From NCBI GenBank assembly GCA_037176885.1, contig JAWWNJ010000046.1, positions 868,001 through 932,000 on the forward strand: 64,000 nt of DNA, given 5' to 3'. This DNA comes from Favolaschia claudopus (Eukaryota > Basidiomycota > Agaricomycetes > Agaricales > Mycenaceae). Every line of letters starts with the position of its first letter. Positions within the stretch are counted from its first letter, which is position 1. Below, one piece after another: positions 1 to 12,700 of the stretch. Below the pieces are notes generated by a model that was not told where the DNA came from, made no database searches, and worked only from the letters and a program-made list of their open reading frames with translations. The translations under genes and the position numbers were made by a program.

Positions 1-473
1 GTCAAAACACCCATTTACACAGGGGATCCGCGAGAATGTCATATATTTGGGGGGAATAATTAAAAGTGCACTTTAACCGCCATAATGGAGCCATGTGGGC
101 GCCGCATCGCGGCGGCGTCTAGCCTCGCCTCCTCAGTCCTGTACTCGGGGGCATGAGACGATACTGAGACGGTCTAACGAAGATCCAGGCTGAGGACGCG
201 GAGCAAGCAGGACCTGAGTTTATCTCTATGGAGCGGAGTGAGGGTTTGGGAAAACCAGTGATTCGAACTCCGCTGATGCGAGCAATCGCGGTCACCTGAC
301 ATGATTTGCTGTGGGGCGGAGTGGTCGCTGCCGGAGAGTCAGCAATTGAGAAGGATACAAATTGATAGTGCGTCGTGTCGCTTGAGACGCAAATGACAGA
401 GAATAGGCGCTAGGTTATCAATGAGGCGCACAAATTTTTAAAACCGAAACAGTAACATTTAGTACTATGAGTA
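1..473. other. Intergenic, left edge to first F-box-like gene
   Basis: No open frame with coding character was found. Bases 269-300 carry a 32-base stretch that recurs with four differences at 2367-2398, so it flanks the F-box-like gene on both sides. A tRNA-like T-loop string near 260-270 has no matching stem and is not a tRNA. Confidence 0.5.
269..300. repeat. 32-base dispersed direct repeat, copy 1
   Basis: Begins TCCGCTGATGC and ends CTGAC. It matches 2367-2398 at 28 of 32 positions by eye. Three of the four differences are G here against A in copy 2. The two copies lie on either side of the F-box-like gene. Confidence 0.5.
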
Positions 474-2165
474 CTACTCCTTCTCGAGGCCCATTTCGAT
501 AGCCAAAGCCTTGCGCTTCGCTCTGATTTCCTCTATTTGTTTCGCGCGTTCAATGGGGTCGTATTTCCGACCGTTCACAATGATATCACCTTGCATGAGG
601 CCAAACATACGCTGCAATCTCCCGTCATGTGTAGGGTGGCTCAAAACATGATCATGCTCGAACTCCAGAGTTTGTAGAGAAGCAGAAGCTCCGCTGCTTT
701 GTTGCTGTTTGTGAAGTACCTTCAAATACTTCTCCAGAGCAATCAGAAGATTCGTGAGCGTATCGCTCTCATGCTGAAGACGGAAGACTCGTATGTGAAG
801 TCGACGGATGCGGGGGAACATGCGGCGCTCTGGATCCTTGGTTTCGATTTCCCGAAGAGCGTCGATGCAGTTCGCTGCCCCCGCGCTGCGGAATAGGTAT
901 ACGGTTTCGAGCGACGATAGGTACATGATCACAGTGCGCCATGTTGCTGTCCGCATCTCGTACGCCGCGCGTCCGTCGAGGTGGGTGACAGACTGGCAAG
1001 GCACTGCCTTGAGCAGCTTCGTCAGCATTTCACGCAGAGCGCTCTCCGAGGTGGGATGACAGTTTAGCAGCAAAGGATAATTGACCTTGTCGACGAAGAG
1101 GAGATCGGGGGGTGCAATACTATCGGCGAATGTAGTCATGCAGTGTCCGTCCTCAGGAGCATTTCCATAGCGGTCAATCTTGAGTAGGAGAGGTTTTAGA
1201 GCCCTTGCCGAGCGTAGATGTTTACGGATGGGCACAAGAATCCCCCGAATATCGTTGCCGGACCGTAAGCCATAAGCCAAAAGGCTGATACAGGCCTCCG
1301 AGGGAATGCGGAGATGCTCCAGCAAGGCTTGACACGACGTCGCTGGATCCCGAAGTCGCAAGGACTTCAGTGCCAGGAGATCAACAGAGGCGTACAGATG
1401 TCCGGGTATCAAGGGAGGACAGAGATGCGCTAGTTTCAACGAAATCAATTGCGGACATGCACGGAGCATGTCGAGCAGTCCAGCAAAAGTCGAAGGAGTA
1501 GATTGCGAAGAGTCAGAGGACCCCGTGAGTGAAAGGGCAGTCAAGCCTGTCAACGAAGGCCATGGGCATTCGATGGAATCCAAAGAGAGGGCTTGTAAGC
1601 GGGGCAGTTTCCCATCGAACAGAATGCGGGGAAGACTGCGGGAGACATTGCTCGGGACGTCCTCCGTGCCCATCGTGGCCTTGAGAATGAGGGTGGAGAG
1701 AATACCAAGGGCGAATTCCGGGAGGCTGGCGATGAATTCGAAGACATACTTGGCCTCGCCTTTGAAGTTAAGCTCCCGAATACGAACAGAGTGTCCCATA
1801 ATGTATTGAACATAATGCTCCGTGTATTCCGATAGGTTGAGTTTGATGGTCAAAGGTGCAGCGCCGGATCGCCTGAGCTGAGGGAAAAACCGACTTCCAG
1901 TCCCTTCAACCTCGATATAGGCCCAAAGATGCTGGGCAGCCAGTGCAACTGCGTGCCAATGGTGACAAACCCGCATGATTTGGGTCCATTCCAAATTGAA
2001 TAGCATGTCCGAGTCGGATTCCGTTGCAAAAATGGTGAAAATGCGGGTCATGAGCTCGTTGGGGAGCCGGTGAATTGGAACGATTGCGTTTCGCCTCGCC
2101 TTCAATACTACAATCTGGGCATAATGCCAAGCGATTTGAGAGTCCAGTTCATGAGCTTGTACCAT
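474..2165 (-). CDS. F-box-like protein (563 aa)
   Basis: Single uninterrupted frame of 563 residues from an ATG at 2165-2163 to TAG at 474-476. Residues about 5-30 are a charged helical lead-in (ELDSQIAWHYAQIVVLKARR). A short F-box-like motif follows, with the core LPNELMTRIF near residue 34 and the W-x-x-V-A pattern near residues 68-75 (CHHWHAVALAAQHLW). The rest is a leucine-rich, repeat-like region without clear consensus. This architecture is common in large agaricomycete F-box families, which are presumed adaptors binding Skp1 through the F-box and substrate through the C-terminus. The frame stays open a little upstream of the ATG, so an extra 5' exon is possible. Substrate unknown. Confidence 0.8.
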   Translation of the reverse strand: MVQAHELDSQIAWHYAQIVVLKARRNAIVPIHRLPNELMTRIFTIFATESDSDMLFNLEWTQIMRVCHHWHAVALAAQHLWAYIEVEGTGSRFFPQLRRSGAAPLTIKLNLSEYTEHYVQYIMGHSVRIRELNFKGEAKYVFEFIASLPEFALGILSTLILKATMGTEDVPSNVSRSLPRILFDGKLPRLQALSLDSIECPWPSLTGLTALSLTGSSDSSQSTPSTFAGLLDMLRACPQLISLKLAHLCPPLIPGHLYASVDLLALKSLRLRDPATSCQALLEHLRIPSEACISLLAYGLRSGNDIRGILVPIRKHLRSARALKPLLLKIDRYGNAPEDGHCMTTFADSIAPPDLLFVDKVNYPLLLNCHPTSESALREMLTKLLKAVPCQSVTHLDGRAAYEMRTATWRTVIMYLSSLETVYLFRSAGAANCIDALREIETKDPERRMFPRIRRLHIRVFRLQHESDTLTNLLIALEKYLKVLHKQQQSSGASASLQTLEFEHDHVLSHPTHDGRLQRMFGLMQGDIIVNGRKYDPIERAKQIEEIRAKRKALAIEMGLEKE

Positions 2166-2757
2166 GTAATCCGCTGCTAATGTCTGCGTCGGCCTGAAAC
2201 AGGTAAATTCTGCATCAGCTCAAATGGATGGACACTGTGGTGGCGGTACCTAAGCGATGGACTGTTGCCCTGCTCGAGATCGGTGTTCATGACGCTTTCC
2301 ACCCAAATCTCTCTCTGAAAATGAGATACCTGGACGATGGTCACTGCAAGTCAGTGAAATTCAAGGTCCGCTGATGCAAACAATCACGGTCAGCTGACCG
2401 GAGTTTGCACGTCGCGCGCGTCAGCGAGGACTAAGGCGACTAAGTGCACGAAACGCTAGCGAGTTACGCCTTAAAAAATGACAAGACCGACAGAGTGCAA
2501 ATGGGTATGATATATTGAAGCTATATAAGTAACTACGGTGGATCCGGGGGATAGAGCATTCGGTATGTAGACTAACTACGAAGAGGACAAGATATGGGAG
2601 AGTGATAGCATGGTGAGGGTGATAGGAGAAAAGACAATGAGAGTAAGTGATTGTGGACTGTGTCCATTAGAGCAATAAATGAGTGTGACTGTGGAAAGGA
2701 ATCAACGTTGAGGAAAGATCAGAATAAAAATCCGAAGGTACTCACGACGCCAAGACA
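2166..2757. other. Intergenic between F-box-like and zinc-finger genes
   Basis: This holds the 5' side of the F-box-like gene and the 3' side of the zinc-finger gene, both on the minus strand. It contains copy 2 of the 32-base repeat (2367-2398). Short open frames here lack introns or family signal and were not accepted. Confidence 0.5.
2367..2398. repeat. 32-base dispersed direct repeat, copy 2
   Basis: Partner of 269-300, same orientation. Relative to copy 1 it carries three G-to-A changes and one C-to-G change. Possible remnant of a small duplication around the F-box-like gene. Confidence 0.5.
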
Positions 2758-4585
2758 TCAAGCTGCCGCCTCGTCCGTATCGGTGGTGTCAATACGCCTC
2801 CTCTTCCCGGCCCTCGCATTCCCGTCCCACTGTGCAAAGTGCTCCTCCTGACATTCTCCAAAATGGGCCACATGTTCCTGTATCGTGAATACTTCCCCAT
2901 CGCACAACTTGCAAGCATACGCCGTGCGTGTGGTGCGCTTCGTCGGCTTATGCGACTGCACGAAATGGCGCCCAAGCGAGTCAAAGTTCATTCTCGCTCC
3001 GCAGATAGGGCACTGGACTCGATCGACTGCGGTGCTGGTGCCCTCGCGTCTGGCTCGGCTCCTGGTTCGGATGACGTCGGCGGGAGCAGGGGCTTGCGCA
3101 GAAACTATAGAGTGGGGTGGGTGTTCTTGGCGGAAGTGAGCTTCGGCAGCGGAGCGCTCAGCAAGGAAGACAGCGGTGCAACCATCGGCAGAGAAGGGGC
3201 AAGTGATGAATAGGCCGTGTTCCTCCACAATGCGTGGGGTGATGGAGTCGACGGAGACGTGGGGGTGCTCGCGGACAAGTGTCCGGACGTGAGCTTGTAT
3301 GCCGGTCCTCGCTGTGGCGTAGGAAAACTTCGAAGACGCGCTGCAAGGGCAGAAGGTTCAACATGAGGAAGGGTGAAGAAGAGAAAGGAAGGAACGTACT
3401 CTGAAAGCTTGAGAAGGAGGCGGTGCAGGGCTGGTTCGCGTGCTGAACTAATAATATTAAAAAAAAGGATTGAGTGTTGGGAAGACCCAGCATTAGAAGG
3501 AAGCTTCGCTTACCCAATGCGGGCGATCAACTTATGCATGCTGCACAAATGAATGTCAGCTAGCCGCAAAGAGAGACAACAGATAGAACGGAAAGACATA
3601 CTCGGGGTGTTGAGTATCAACTGGGCGGGGACTGTGAGGACGGAGTGTTAGCTGAGTAACGTGCAGTGGAAAACGTGAAATAAACACATACTGGACGAGA
3701 CGCGGCGTGCTCGCATGGATACGAGCCGGGTATTCCTCTTCCTCCGTCTCCTCATCCTCCGTCTCATCCTCCGGAGGCGCTCCTAAAGCCACCGTGAAAA
3801 GCGCGTCCCTCGCACGAACCGCTTGCGCCCGCACCGCCTCGGCGTTCATGAGGTGTGCAGCGTCAGTGTTATACTCAGTGGGCGAGGTCGATGGCTGGTA
3901 TGTGAGGGTGGACGCTGGGATGGATGAGCTGGACGCCCTTGGCGTGGGCAAGTCGCGCCCGGCGTTGTGCGCGAAGTGCAACAGCAGAGCGGCATCGCTG
4001 AGCTCGGCCGAGGTGCGCTGGGCCTGAGGTGCAGTCGACCTGACAGTGCGAGCCACAGCGGTGGCGTCAGATTGAGGAAGGGAGGCAGCCGTGTCACAAG
4101 AAAGGTGATCGACAGTGGCATCGGCGGCGGGGGACGCAGAGGTGTGGTTAAGCTGAGGAAGGGAGGCAGGGTCATCGGCAGATTCGGGGTCGGCGGTGGC
4201 ACCGACCGTGGTGCCGTCGGCTTGGGGAACGGAGGCAGCCTGGATCAGCAACGCGTCGAGGGCCTTGGGGTCGGCAGTGTCGGGGCGGGGAGCGTCGTCC
4301 AGCGCGCTGGGGGTGCAGCAGGCAGTGGCATTCGAGGCCAGCTCGGATATACTTGGTGCGCGTCGAATCAGCCTGAAGTGGCATGGGTCAAAATGTTACC
4401 GAGGGAAGTGGCAAGGGACGTACTTCAAGCTTCCTATGTTTTCCTTGTCGTGAACGGGATCCCTGGCCGTGCGCTTCCCGCCAGGGGAACTGAGAGGAGC
4501 AGTGGTGAGACGAGGAGAAGGCAGAACGTAGAGGACGACGGAACACTCACGCGTTGGGGCTGTTGGCTACAGAGGACATCGACAT
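2758..4585 (-). CDS. C2H2-like zinc-finger protein, seven exons (489 aa)
   Basis: Exons on the minus strand are 4585-4551, 4489-4424, 4372-3692, 3631-3602, 3540-3514, 3447-3400 and 3340-2758. All introns are GT-AG and phase 2, and the sum is 490 codons including TGA. The N-terminus (MSMSSVANSPNA...) and exon 3 are serine, alanine and proline rich with an acidic cluster near EDETEDEETEEEEY. The C-terminal exon carries three Cys/His clusters: CPFSADGC...H-x4-H, CPICGARMNF...H-x4-H, and CKLC...H-x3-H ending in a cysteine. A basic nuclear-localisation-like KRRR lies just before the end. Probably a nuclear DNA- or RNA-binding or ubiquitin-related protein. I do not recognise a named family. Phase agreement across six introns makes the exon model fairly secure. 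Confidence 0.75.
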
Positions 4586-4695
4586 TTGAGAGGTAGATGA
4601 AGTATACAACAAGAATTCAAGCAACAAGGCACAAGGAAACCAATAACCGCACAGAAGGTGAACGTTGAAGGGAAGGGAGGCTTGTTTGCGCCTGC

Positions 4696-4703
4696 TATTT
4701 ATA
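4696..4703 (-). promoter_or_regulatory. TATA box of the zinc-finger gene
   Basis: TATAAATA on the minus strand, about 110 bases upstream of the ATG at 4585. Spacing fits a core promoter with a short leader. Confidence 0.55.
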
Positions 4704-6724
4704 CTGGGGACCCGCTGCAGGCTTTGGCGCAAGCGGTGGCCCAACCACTTCCGGTTTGGGAAATCAGGCCGTCCAAAGCGCTGGGTCACGGTGCGCCCAT
4801 TGTCCTCCCGAACCGGCAATGCAAGACGCTTGGGCGACGGTCCGCTTCATTGTCGTGGGCGCCGGAGAGTACGGAGGCGGGGATTGCCAGAGACATTTAG
4901 TCGGCCGGGAGAAGTGCTTTGTTTGAGGGATGCTTTGAGAGATGGCTGCGAGGTGCGATGTGGACTTGAGTAAACTTGTTATACAAACTTCGGAAAAGCT
5001 TTACGTGCCTCGAGATTCAGATTGACTTAGCAGACACGGCGAAATGGCGCTGAGCTTGAAAATCAAGCATGACTCGAGGAGGTCCGCCGGCAAAAGACTT
5101 GGAACGATGTCCATGATACGCCCGCCCAGTAATTAGCATCGAGCTACTGTACTGCTATGCTCTGAGGTTCTTGAGACGCCCGAAGTCCAAGACCGTAGTG
5201 CGAGCTTTTGGGAAAGAAAGCAGGTGTCAATTGTCCTTGCCGATCCCATACATGTCAGAGACCGAAGACGAGGCGTAGCTGGAGCTGAAATCGGGCGCGC
5301 CAATAATGTTCACCAAGTCTATAATGAGATTGTTCGTAGACACAGCGCCGTACACCAAGCTGAAAGGTAGGACGGACGAACGCTCGAAAACTTGATCGAT
5401 GGAACATTGAAAACCTCGAGCTTGGGGCAGTCAGGTTTTAAGGCCACAGTGCCAAACTGATTTTCCGTGCTTTGATATGGCTTGGACTTCGGAGGGACGC
5501 AAACGTTGCGCAAGCACTGCAAGCACCGCAAATAGACGAGGTAAAAGCGACGCCGACCGTGCATCACTGCTAAAGCTTAGAGCAGCCTTGTGTCGTGCTA
5601 GGAGTTGGATCTAGTGAGGAGCTTCAGACTCAGAGCGCCAGCAAGCGCTGAAAAAGGTGAAAGAAATCTGTGAAAGACGAGTCATTCCCTGATGCCAATG
5701 CAATGCCGGGAGCAAGCCGGAGTGTTGAACAGATGACGGCTTGCTCGGTCTAGGCGGCAGTCGCTTAATACGTGATGTCGGCATTTGCAATCTTCCTCGT
5801 CACTGTCGACACTCTGGACCTAGTCCCAGTCCTCCCTCGAGCTCCTCCTCTCCTCCACCTCTCTCTGAACCCTGTTCCTCCTATACTGCTTTGTCTTTTT
5901 GTCTACCAGCTCCAACGGATCCGTCGTACGCCGCGGTTGACCTGTTCTGCGCCTCTCTTCTCCAGAAACTTGGCCAGTGCTTGCAGACCTTTCTCGGTGT
6001 CCAGTCAATCTTCTCCGACGTTCATCGTATCTCTCGCATTCATATAGTACGTGTTCCCTCGTTCGGTCTATCGTGCGCCGCATTGACAGGCAATTGGTTT
6101 TGTAGGCAACACGGATGTAACGTAGTACACTGCAATAAAGGCATGACCTGTTCTGCTTCTGCATCGGACGAGTCGTCCGTATACTTCGCCTTTTATTAGT
6201 GAAGTGACTTTCGAGCTTGAGGGGGGAATGCGGGTAGGGTACGCCTTCCTGTCTTTTACAAGGTGTCGGTATATTTTTCAGAAACCCATCCTTGACTGCG
6301 CGTTTTGCGTCAGCGACTGACTCAGCGTTGTGGCCTCGTCCCAGGTCTCTGTCGCAGACTTGCCTTCACGCCATTCGCTCGGGGGCATCTGTATTCCAGG
6401 GTTCCGATGTCCGAGCTCGGAGTCGGCGCGAAGTCTCCGCCTCTGTCGACACCACAGCAGGACTGACTCCGGAGCTAACCCGCCGAACCCCGACACCATG
6501 CAGCATCGCGATCAATATCAAATGTCTCTCCCATTGTTCTTCTATTCATTGTCAAAGCATTGTTGTCCATTTATGGGTCAAAGCGTTCGGTGCCATCACA
6601 ACCAAAGCATCCACCGTATACACTTAACCAGATCGATCCCCCGGGTTGCTTGACTCTCTCTTCTTGACTTTACGCTGCCACCGACTTGAATTCTCGAATT
6701 CGCGCTCCTCGAATAACAGATACT
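4704..6724. other. Two-kilobase divergent intergenic region
   Basis: Lies between the minus-strand zinc-finger gene and the plus-strand low-complexity gene. Several open frames of 80-150 codons exist (for example around 5741-6199 and 6292-6653). None has family resemblance, a supported intron set or codon use like the neighbours. A long leader or an unrecognised spliced gene cannot be excluded. Confidence 0.4.
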
Positions 6725-8739
6725 ATGACTTCCTGGTTCAACGGTCTTCTACAAGGTCTGCGCGACAGACCACAGGCAGGCGAGGACGTCGTCGACGATG
6801 CTGCCTCCGCCACCGGTAGTGACGACGCCTCCTCGTCTGATTCCGGCTCTCCTCCCCCCGAACGCATCGAATCCGAAGCCGACCTCATCAAGATAATCCG
6901 TGCCTACAATCCCACCTCCGTCTTCCTTCTCCATCTCCTTCAGTTCGCCGTCGAATGCGTCGACTCGCGCAGCAGCACCAACTCCCCCGCCTCCGAATCT
7001 GCCGATGCAGAAGTGAACCTCTGGCTCGACCTCCTCGACCACTTCCCCAAGGACAACGACTTATCGACGAGGGAGGCGGTGTGGGAGACAAGGGAGAAGG
7101 TTCTAGCTGCCCTGCTAAAGCGGAGGCAGGAGGAGTATGGGAGCGGTGGCACGGCTAAGTAAGTGTTTTCTTCTTCCTTCGTTCGGGTCTTTTGAAACGG
7201 AGCTGACGGGAATATATTTGCATTTGCAGAACGGCCGTCCACGTATCGACGTCCGGCGTCGTTCTTCCTGCCTTGGGTGCCCCTATTTCCAAGCCCCCGA
7301 AGGCGGGTGGCACTACCCACCGTCCGTCTCAGTCACAATCCGCTCCTCGCCGCCCCCGCGCACCCCCTCCAATCTCCGAGGAACTCGTCCTCCATCACAC
7401 CCGCCCTGTACATCGCCACGACGCCTTGACCTCCACCTCCACCCCCCCAGGCGGCAAGCTCAACTCTGCCCCTGCGTCGGCGTCTTCCTCTCAAAACCTC
7501 CTTATCCCTCCTCCCCCTCCTCGTCCTTTCCCTCCTCGCCCTACCCACGATGATGCCACCTCCCCCTTCCTCGACCAACTCCGCCCCACCTCCGAATATA
7601 CCCCGCGCGAAACCGACGCGTCCTACAGCAAAGAAAGCGTCCCGGCGCTGCCTGCGCCGCGTGTGCAGCGGATGCGCGCGGCGATGGAGAAGCCGCTCGC
7701 GAACGGGGAGATGTTTTCGTTGCAGATGATGGTGATGGCTGACTCAGGACGCGCTAGCGCAGTGGATGCGAATGCCGTAGCCCCCGTCGCGGCGGTGTTC
7801 GTTCCGAGTGAGGAGAGGGTGGAATGCGGGCTGGTGAGGAATGTCGAGGACGCGAAATCGAAATCGAAGTCCACGACGAACGATCATGGAACGCACCTCA
7901 GCGCCACCTCTATCCCCCGCGCCGACATGTCTGCCGCCCTCACCGCCCTCGATGCGCAGTTCACTGCCCTCTCCTCCCCATCCTCCTCCTCACGAAACAA
8001 CACCAACCCCATCCCCGAAATCCACGTCCACTCCGAGACCGCCCTCCACATCACCGAACGCTCCCCCGCCAACATCGACGAAGTCTTCGTCGCGGCGCAC
8101 CACATAATCCTCGATGGCGCGGAAGCTCAGATGCGCGCGGTGTCGTTTGCGCGGATGTGTGATGTGGTGGGGGAGGGGGTGAGGGATGTGGGGAGGGGGG
8201 TGCTGCTTCTCGAGGACGACGACCAGCACACTCAAAACAACACCCACACCCACAACGAAGCCCCAGCGTTCTCGCTGGACGTCGTCCTCGCGCCGGACAC
8301 CCCCTCCCCGCGCGACGCGATGGTTTTGTTCGTTCCGGATGATAAGAGAATCAATGCGAAGGGGACGGATACGGGGTTTGGGCTTGTGCATGATTCAAGG
8401 CCGACGAAGATGGTGGTTAGGGAGTATGCGCAGAGAGTCGAGGGGAGCTCGGAGGTGTTCGGCGGGACGAAGAGGAAGCGGACGGGAGCTGGTGGCTGTT
8501 CCAATGGGGATGCGGGGGGTTATGGGAAGGGGAAGGGGAAAGGGAAAGCTAGGGAGCCGGAGGAGGACGAGGAAGAGATCGAGAGGAAGCTGAAGAGGAT
8601 ATGTGGGTTGGAGGGCCGGGATACGGTTGTCAGGCATACGAAGTTGGATATGCAGGGGGATGATATTTGGGTGGGGGTGGATAGGCGATTGTCGAAGGTG
8701 TATGGTGGGACGAGTACGTCGTTGGTGAAGGCGAAGTAA
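6725..8739 (+). CDS. Low-complexity nuclear-type protein, two exons (647 aa)
   Basis: Exon 1 is 6725-7158 and exon 2 is 7230-8739. The intron is GTAAGT to TTTGCAG in phase 2, and the total is 648 codons with TAA. The ATG begins MTSWFNGLLQGL. Residues about 60-140 form a helical stretch (IIRAYNPTSVFLLHLLQF, then VWETREKVLAALLKRRQEEY). The middle is long, proline and serine rich. The C-terminus has a basic TKRKR motif, a GKGKGKGK run and an acidic EEDEEEIERKLKRI helix, so nuclear localisation is likely. I do not recognise the family. It may be a lineage-specific protein that is only partly ordered. The intron and reading frame are well supported even though function is not. Confidence 0.75.
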
Positions 8740-9715
8740 GCCGTAGAAAGGCTTGGGTTTTGGTCACTGTTTCAGGTTGTTGTTCTGCTGCATTGTACTT
8801 GTGTTTTTTTGTATCGTCGTACGATAGACTGCTCTTAGATTTCCGTGTGTATTATCGCAACTTCATCTTGCGTGCTGGCTTTCTCCCCTCCCCGGGACTT
8901 TCCGATCAGTCGGATCATTCACGGAACAACCCTTTGCCAACAACCACACCTTAAAGTCTCTTTCAATTTGTGTCAAGCAGCTCAAGCTTGGCTCTCTGAA
9001 GCTGTTGGTGAAGTCGGGGTAAATTTACTGAAGAAGATGTTATTCCGAATGCGCGGCCGCCAAACTCTGTGAACCGCTGGGCCCCTGGAACCGAACTGGA
9101 CTGGCCAGCTCACCAGTTTATAGTGCACTCGGAATAGTTACCTCGCAGCGCCACGAGACAGGAAGTAATAGGATTTGACAATGTCTAATTCGGTTCTCAA
9201 GTCTTCAACACGTATTGTGCCACGGCCCACGGTGCAACGGTAGTTGCGATGCACTGCCGGTGCTATTGGACTTAAGTCTGTCTCTTGCTTCCAGGACAGC
9301 CTCCTACATTCCTTTGGTCCTTGACTTCCTATTCCACTCTGGGCGCCACATGAACATCGACCCTCGGCCGGCCGCGCGTCGACGTATGCTGCGTTGCATT
9401 CCTTCCCTCTCGTCCGAAGAATATTTAGGTTAAATGACTCGAAAGCTGTAGGAGGTGATCGTTGTCAATCACATCCCCTCCGCTGGCTGCTCGGGGTGCA
9501 GCTCTAGAAGGCGGAATGGAGGATATAAACGTCCATTCAAAGCTTCCGGATCATACCACAATCTCTGCGCATGAGCATCCACAGCTTTTCTTCGGCGCTT
9601 ATCATCGTGGTTGAGTCAATTGAAGCGCCGGTCAATCTCCCGTTAAAAGGTTGGCAAGGCATTCACCGCTCTCACGAAAACACGTTAACGTCTTGCCCTC
9701 CCAGTCCGTAGCAGC
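8740..9715. other. Intergenic upstream of calpain gene
   Basis: No supported gene. Contains the 3' end of the low-complexity gene and the calpain promoter, including a TATA box near 9533. Confidence 0.5.
9533..9539 (+). promoter_or_regulatory. Probable TATA box of the calpain gene
   Basis: TATAAAC within GGATATAAACG, about 180 bases upstream of the calpain ATG at 9716. Confidence 0.45.
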
Positions 9716-12700
9716 ATGCCCGCCAGTTTCTTCAAGCTCTTTACCCGAGACATTGCTCTGGGTCTGGACTTCGAGGAGCTCTTGAATCCTACCGGACAAC
9801 AAACTCTCTCTCCGCTGCCCAAAGAGGTTTCTTCGCCTTCTGTGGGGCTACTCTCTACCCCAGAATTGGAATCCGTTATTCAAGAATGCAAAGCTACGGT
9901 GGCTCGTATTGTCAAACAATGTAAAGCCCGCAATGTGCGATATCGGTGTGTTCCTGGCTGCTGTCTCAATCCCATACACACTCTCGTTCCTCATCAATCC
10001 TTTTACATACTTAGCGACCCCGACTTCGACCTCGGCAACGACCGTGGAAAATGCTTGCACGGAGTGGTGGTTACCGAAGCATACACCCCATCCGACATTC
10101 AACGCGTCACTGAACTCTTCGGGAATCCGCAATTCTTCTCGGACAGTCCGTACAGCAACGAGATGATTCAAGGACAGTGCTCAAATTGTTGGTTCATATC
10201 AGCTATGGCTGCGACGTCGACTGTAAAGGGCTTGGTTGAGAAATACTGTGTTGCGGTAATCCAAATTCTGGCTTGACATGCCCGTCAAGGACTGACACTC
10301 GTTATGTATTGATGTTTAGCGGGACGAAAAGATCGGAGTGTACGGATTCGTGTTCTGGAGAGATGTTCAATGGGTCAGTGTAATTATAGATGAGTGAGTG
10401 TTCCCGGCTCGGTTACCATACAACAAATTGACGTCCACAGTGTCCTTTACACCTCCGTCCCGAAATATGAAGAGCTGTCCACCGCCGAAAAAACCTTATT
10501 TCAGAATGATAAAGACAAGTATAACGCATCTGCACGGAAAGGAACGCATACGTTGTATTTTTCGAAGTCCGGGAAAGTTGGGGAAACATGGGTGTCGCTG
10601 CTGGAGAAGGCGTATGCGAAGTTGCATGGCGACTACGCGGCCTTGAGTCTCGGATTTGTCAGTGCATATTGTTCTATCTTCCGTTCATGATGCTTAGCGT
10701 GGATTATCAGGCTAGCGAGGTACGAGTCGTGCTTGTTGGGCGGTCAGTGGAAGTTGATTAAGTACTGACGTTGAACGCAGGGAGTTGAAGACTTGACAGG
10801 GTAAGCTATGTCTTCGTCAAGGTGGGGCATATTCATATGTCGGTGTCTAGCGGAGTTTCCACTTTTTTTCATACCCGGGTATGTATCCGTTACAGTACTG
10901 AACGGTTTCCGACTCACCAAATATTCCCATTAAATCAGGACATCTTGGATCACGATAGATTCTGGGAGGAGGAAATTTTAAAGGCAGGGAGAGATCGAAT
11001 CATCGCCTGTTCGTTTCAAAGTCTGAACTCCACTCGGAATGGCGAACCCAACGCCACCATCAGTGGACTGCAAAGCAGGCATTCATATTCCGTACGACAT
11101 CTCGCTATTCACGACTACGGCCAAGTTAATTGTTACCAGGTTCTCAAAGCTCTCGAATACAAAGGAAAGCGCTTCCTAGTCATCCGAAATCCTTCGGGAC
11201 GCACTGGTTGGGATGGTCGCTGGGCGGATGGTTCCAAGGAATGGACGGCCGAGTGGCTTGATGTGTTACCTCTCTTAGGACATGCTTTTGGTGATTCAGG
11301 CAAATTCATCATGGAATGTGAGCTTGAGTCTTGGCCTCTTGTCATTAGAGTCCCATCGATTCTTCTGCAGACCAAGATTTTCTCTCCTGCTTTGCGCAAA
11401 TTGATCGAACTAGGTGAGTTTTGGACTTTGCCTCCCAACGCATAAATATCCCGACTGATCCTTCTGCGTTATTGTAGATTATTCGACTCGACGTGGACGA
11501 TGCGGTATGAGGTGCTTCGTGTCCCTTCAAGACCATTTCCACTATCTGGGTTTGGATATGGTGATATTTGCTGTAAGTTCGTCCGCCAACAAAACATAAT
11601 CCGCCGCTGATTACCATTGTACTCGAAGTTCCGTTTTCTCTTTCCAAGGCAACCCCTGTCATGATTGTGTTAGCGCAATTGGATGTCCGATACTACAAGG
11701 GCGTCTCTTCGCCTTTCACTTTGGATATCGATTTCGCTCTCTTTCGTAAAGGCGAAAAACAACCTCTCGATTTTTCCGATCATTCGCCGGATGTTGCTCG
11801 CAGCATAAGCCTTGAATTTGCTGAGTTGGAGGAGGGCGAATATATCGTTCATGTGAGCTTTCCATTTCAACCTCCCGGCTCATGGTAACAATTTTCCGAA
11901 ATTTATAGTGTCGAATGGATCCAATTCCGTTAACTGACGGTGTGAGCATCTGCCGCCCCATCTCTCACGGAATGAGCGACCGACCTATTCTAGGCAAACC
12001 TCATAGCACCTTGGACCGACCATAAGACGAGTCATGTTATCACCAACCAAGCAACCAGCGAGTCTGTTGCAGCTAGTATGTGGATCGATTTCTTTGCGAA
12101 GAAACCCTGATTGATCTTCCTCTCCCAGATTCAACTGTCGAGTTGAGCGTTTGGCGTCCTGCCTCCTATCCCTAAGTCCTGACTAGCAGTATAACAGCAT
12201 CATAGAGGACAATCTTCCGATTCCTCTCGAGATTCTTGCAGGCCAAGATCTCGCTGGTCTTGCATCCAAAGCTTCTAATTTGAAGATGAAGCGTAACATC
12301 GCCGATGGTATTAACGCAGACGCCGCCATGTTGCCAAACCTCATGCGGCCAGACCTCGTGGCGCAGCAAGATGAAGATCTAGCTTTGAAACCGAATGACT
12401 TTCATCATGACTCCAACAGCAGCAAAACAATAACCACCATCACTACAATTCGAGGACCCACTACACTGACGACAGATACCAGAGAAATCGTGTTCTTCGG
12501 TCCGGCCGGGGATATCAAAAATGACGACGACACAACCATTCCAGGAGATGTGCCGCCACCACCACTACCTAAGCCTCCCTCTCGGCCGCCTAGTCCTGCG
12601 CCGACGAATTTCACCCCGGTCCAAGCGGACAATAGCAATATGAGTTTCTTCCTGGGCCTGAAAGTGTATACACCGAAAGACGTTACAGTGCTGATAGAAG

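Noticed and set aside
241..300. T-loop-like string suggesting a tRNA
   Set aside because: The TTCGAAT core has no complementary T stem and no D or anticodon arms nearby.
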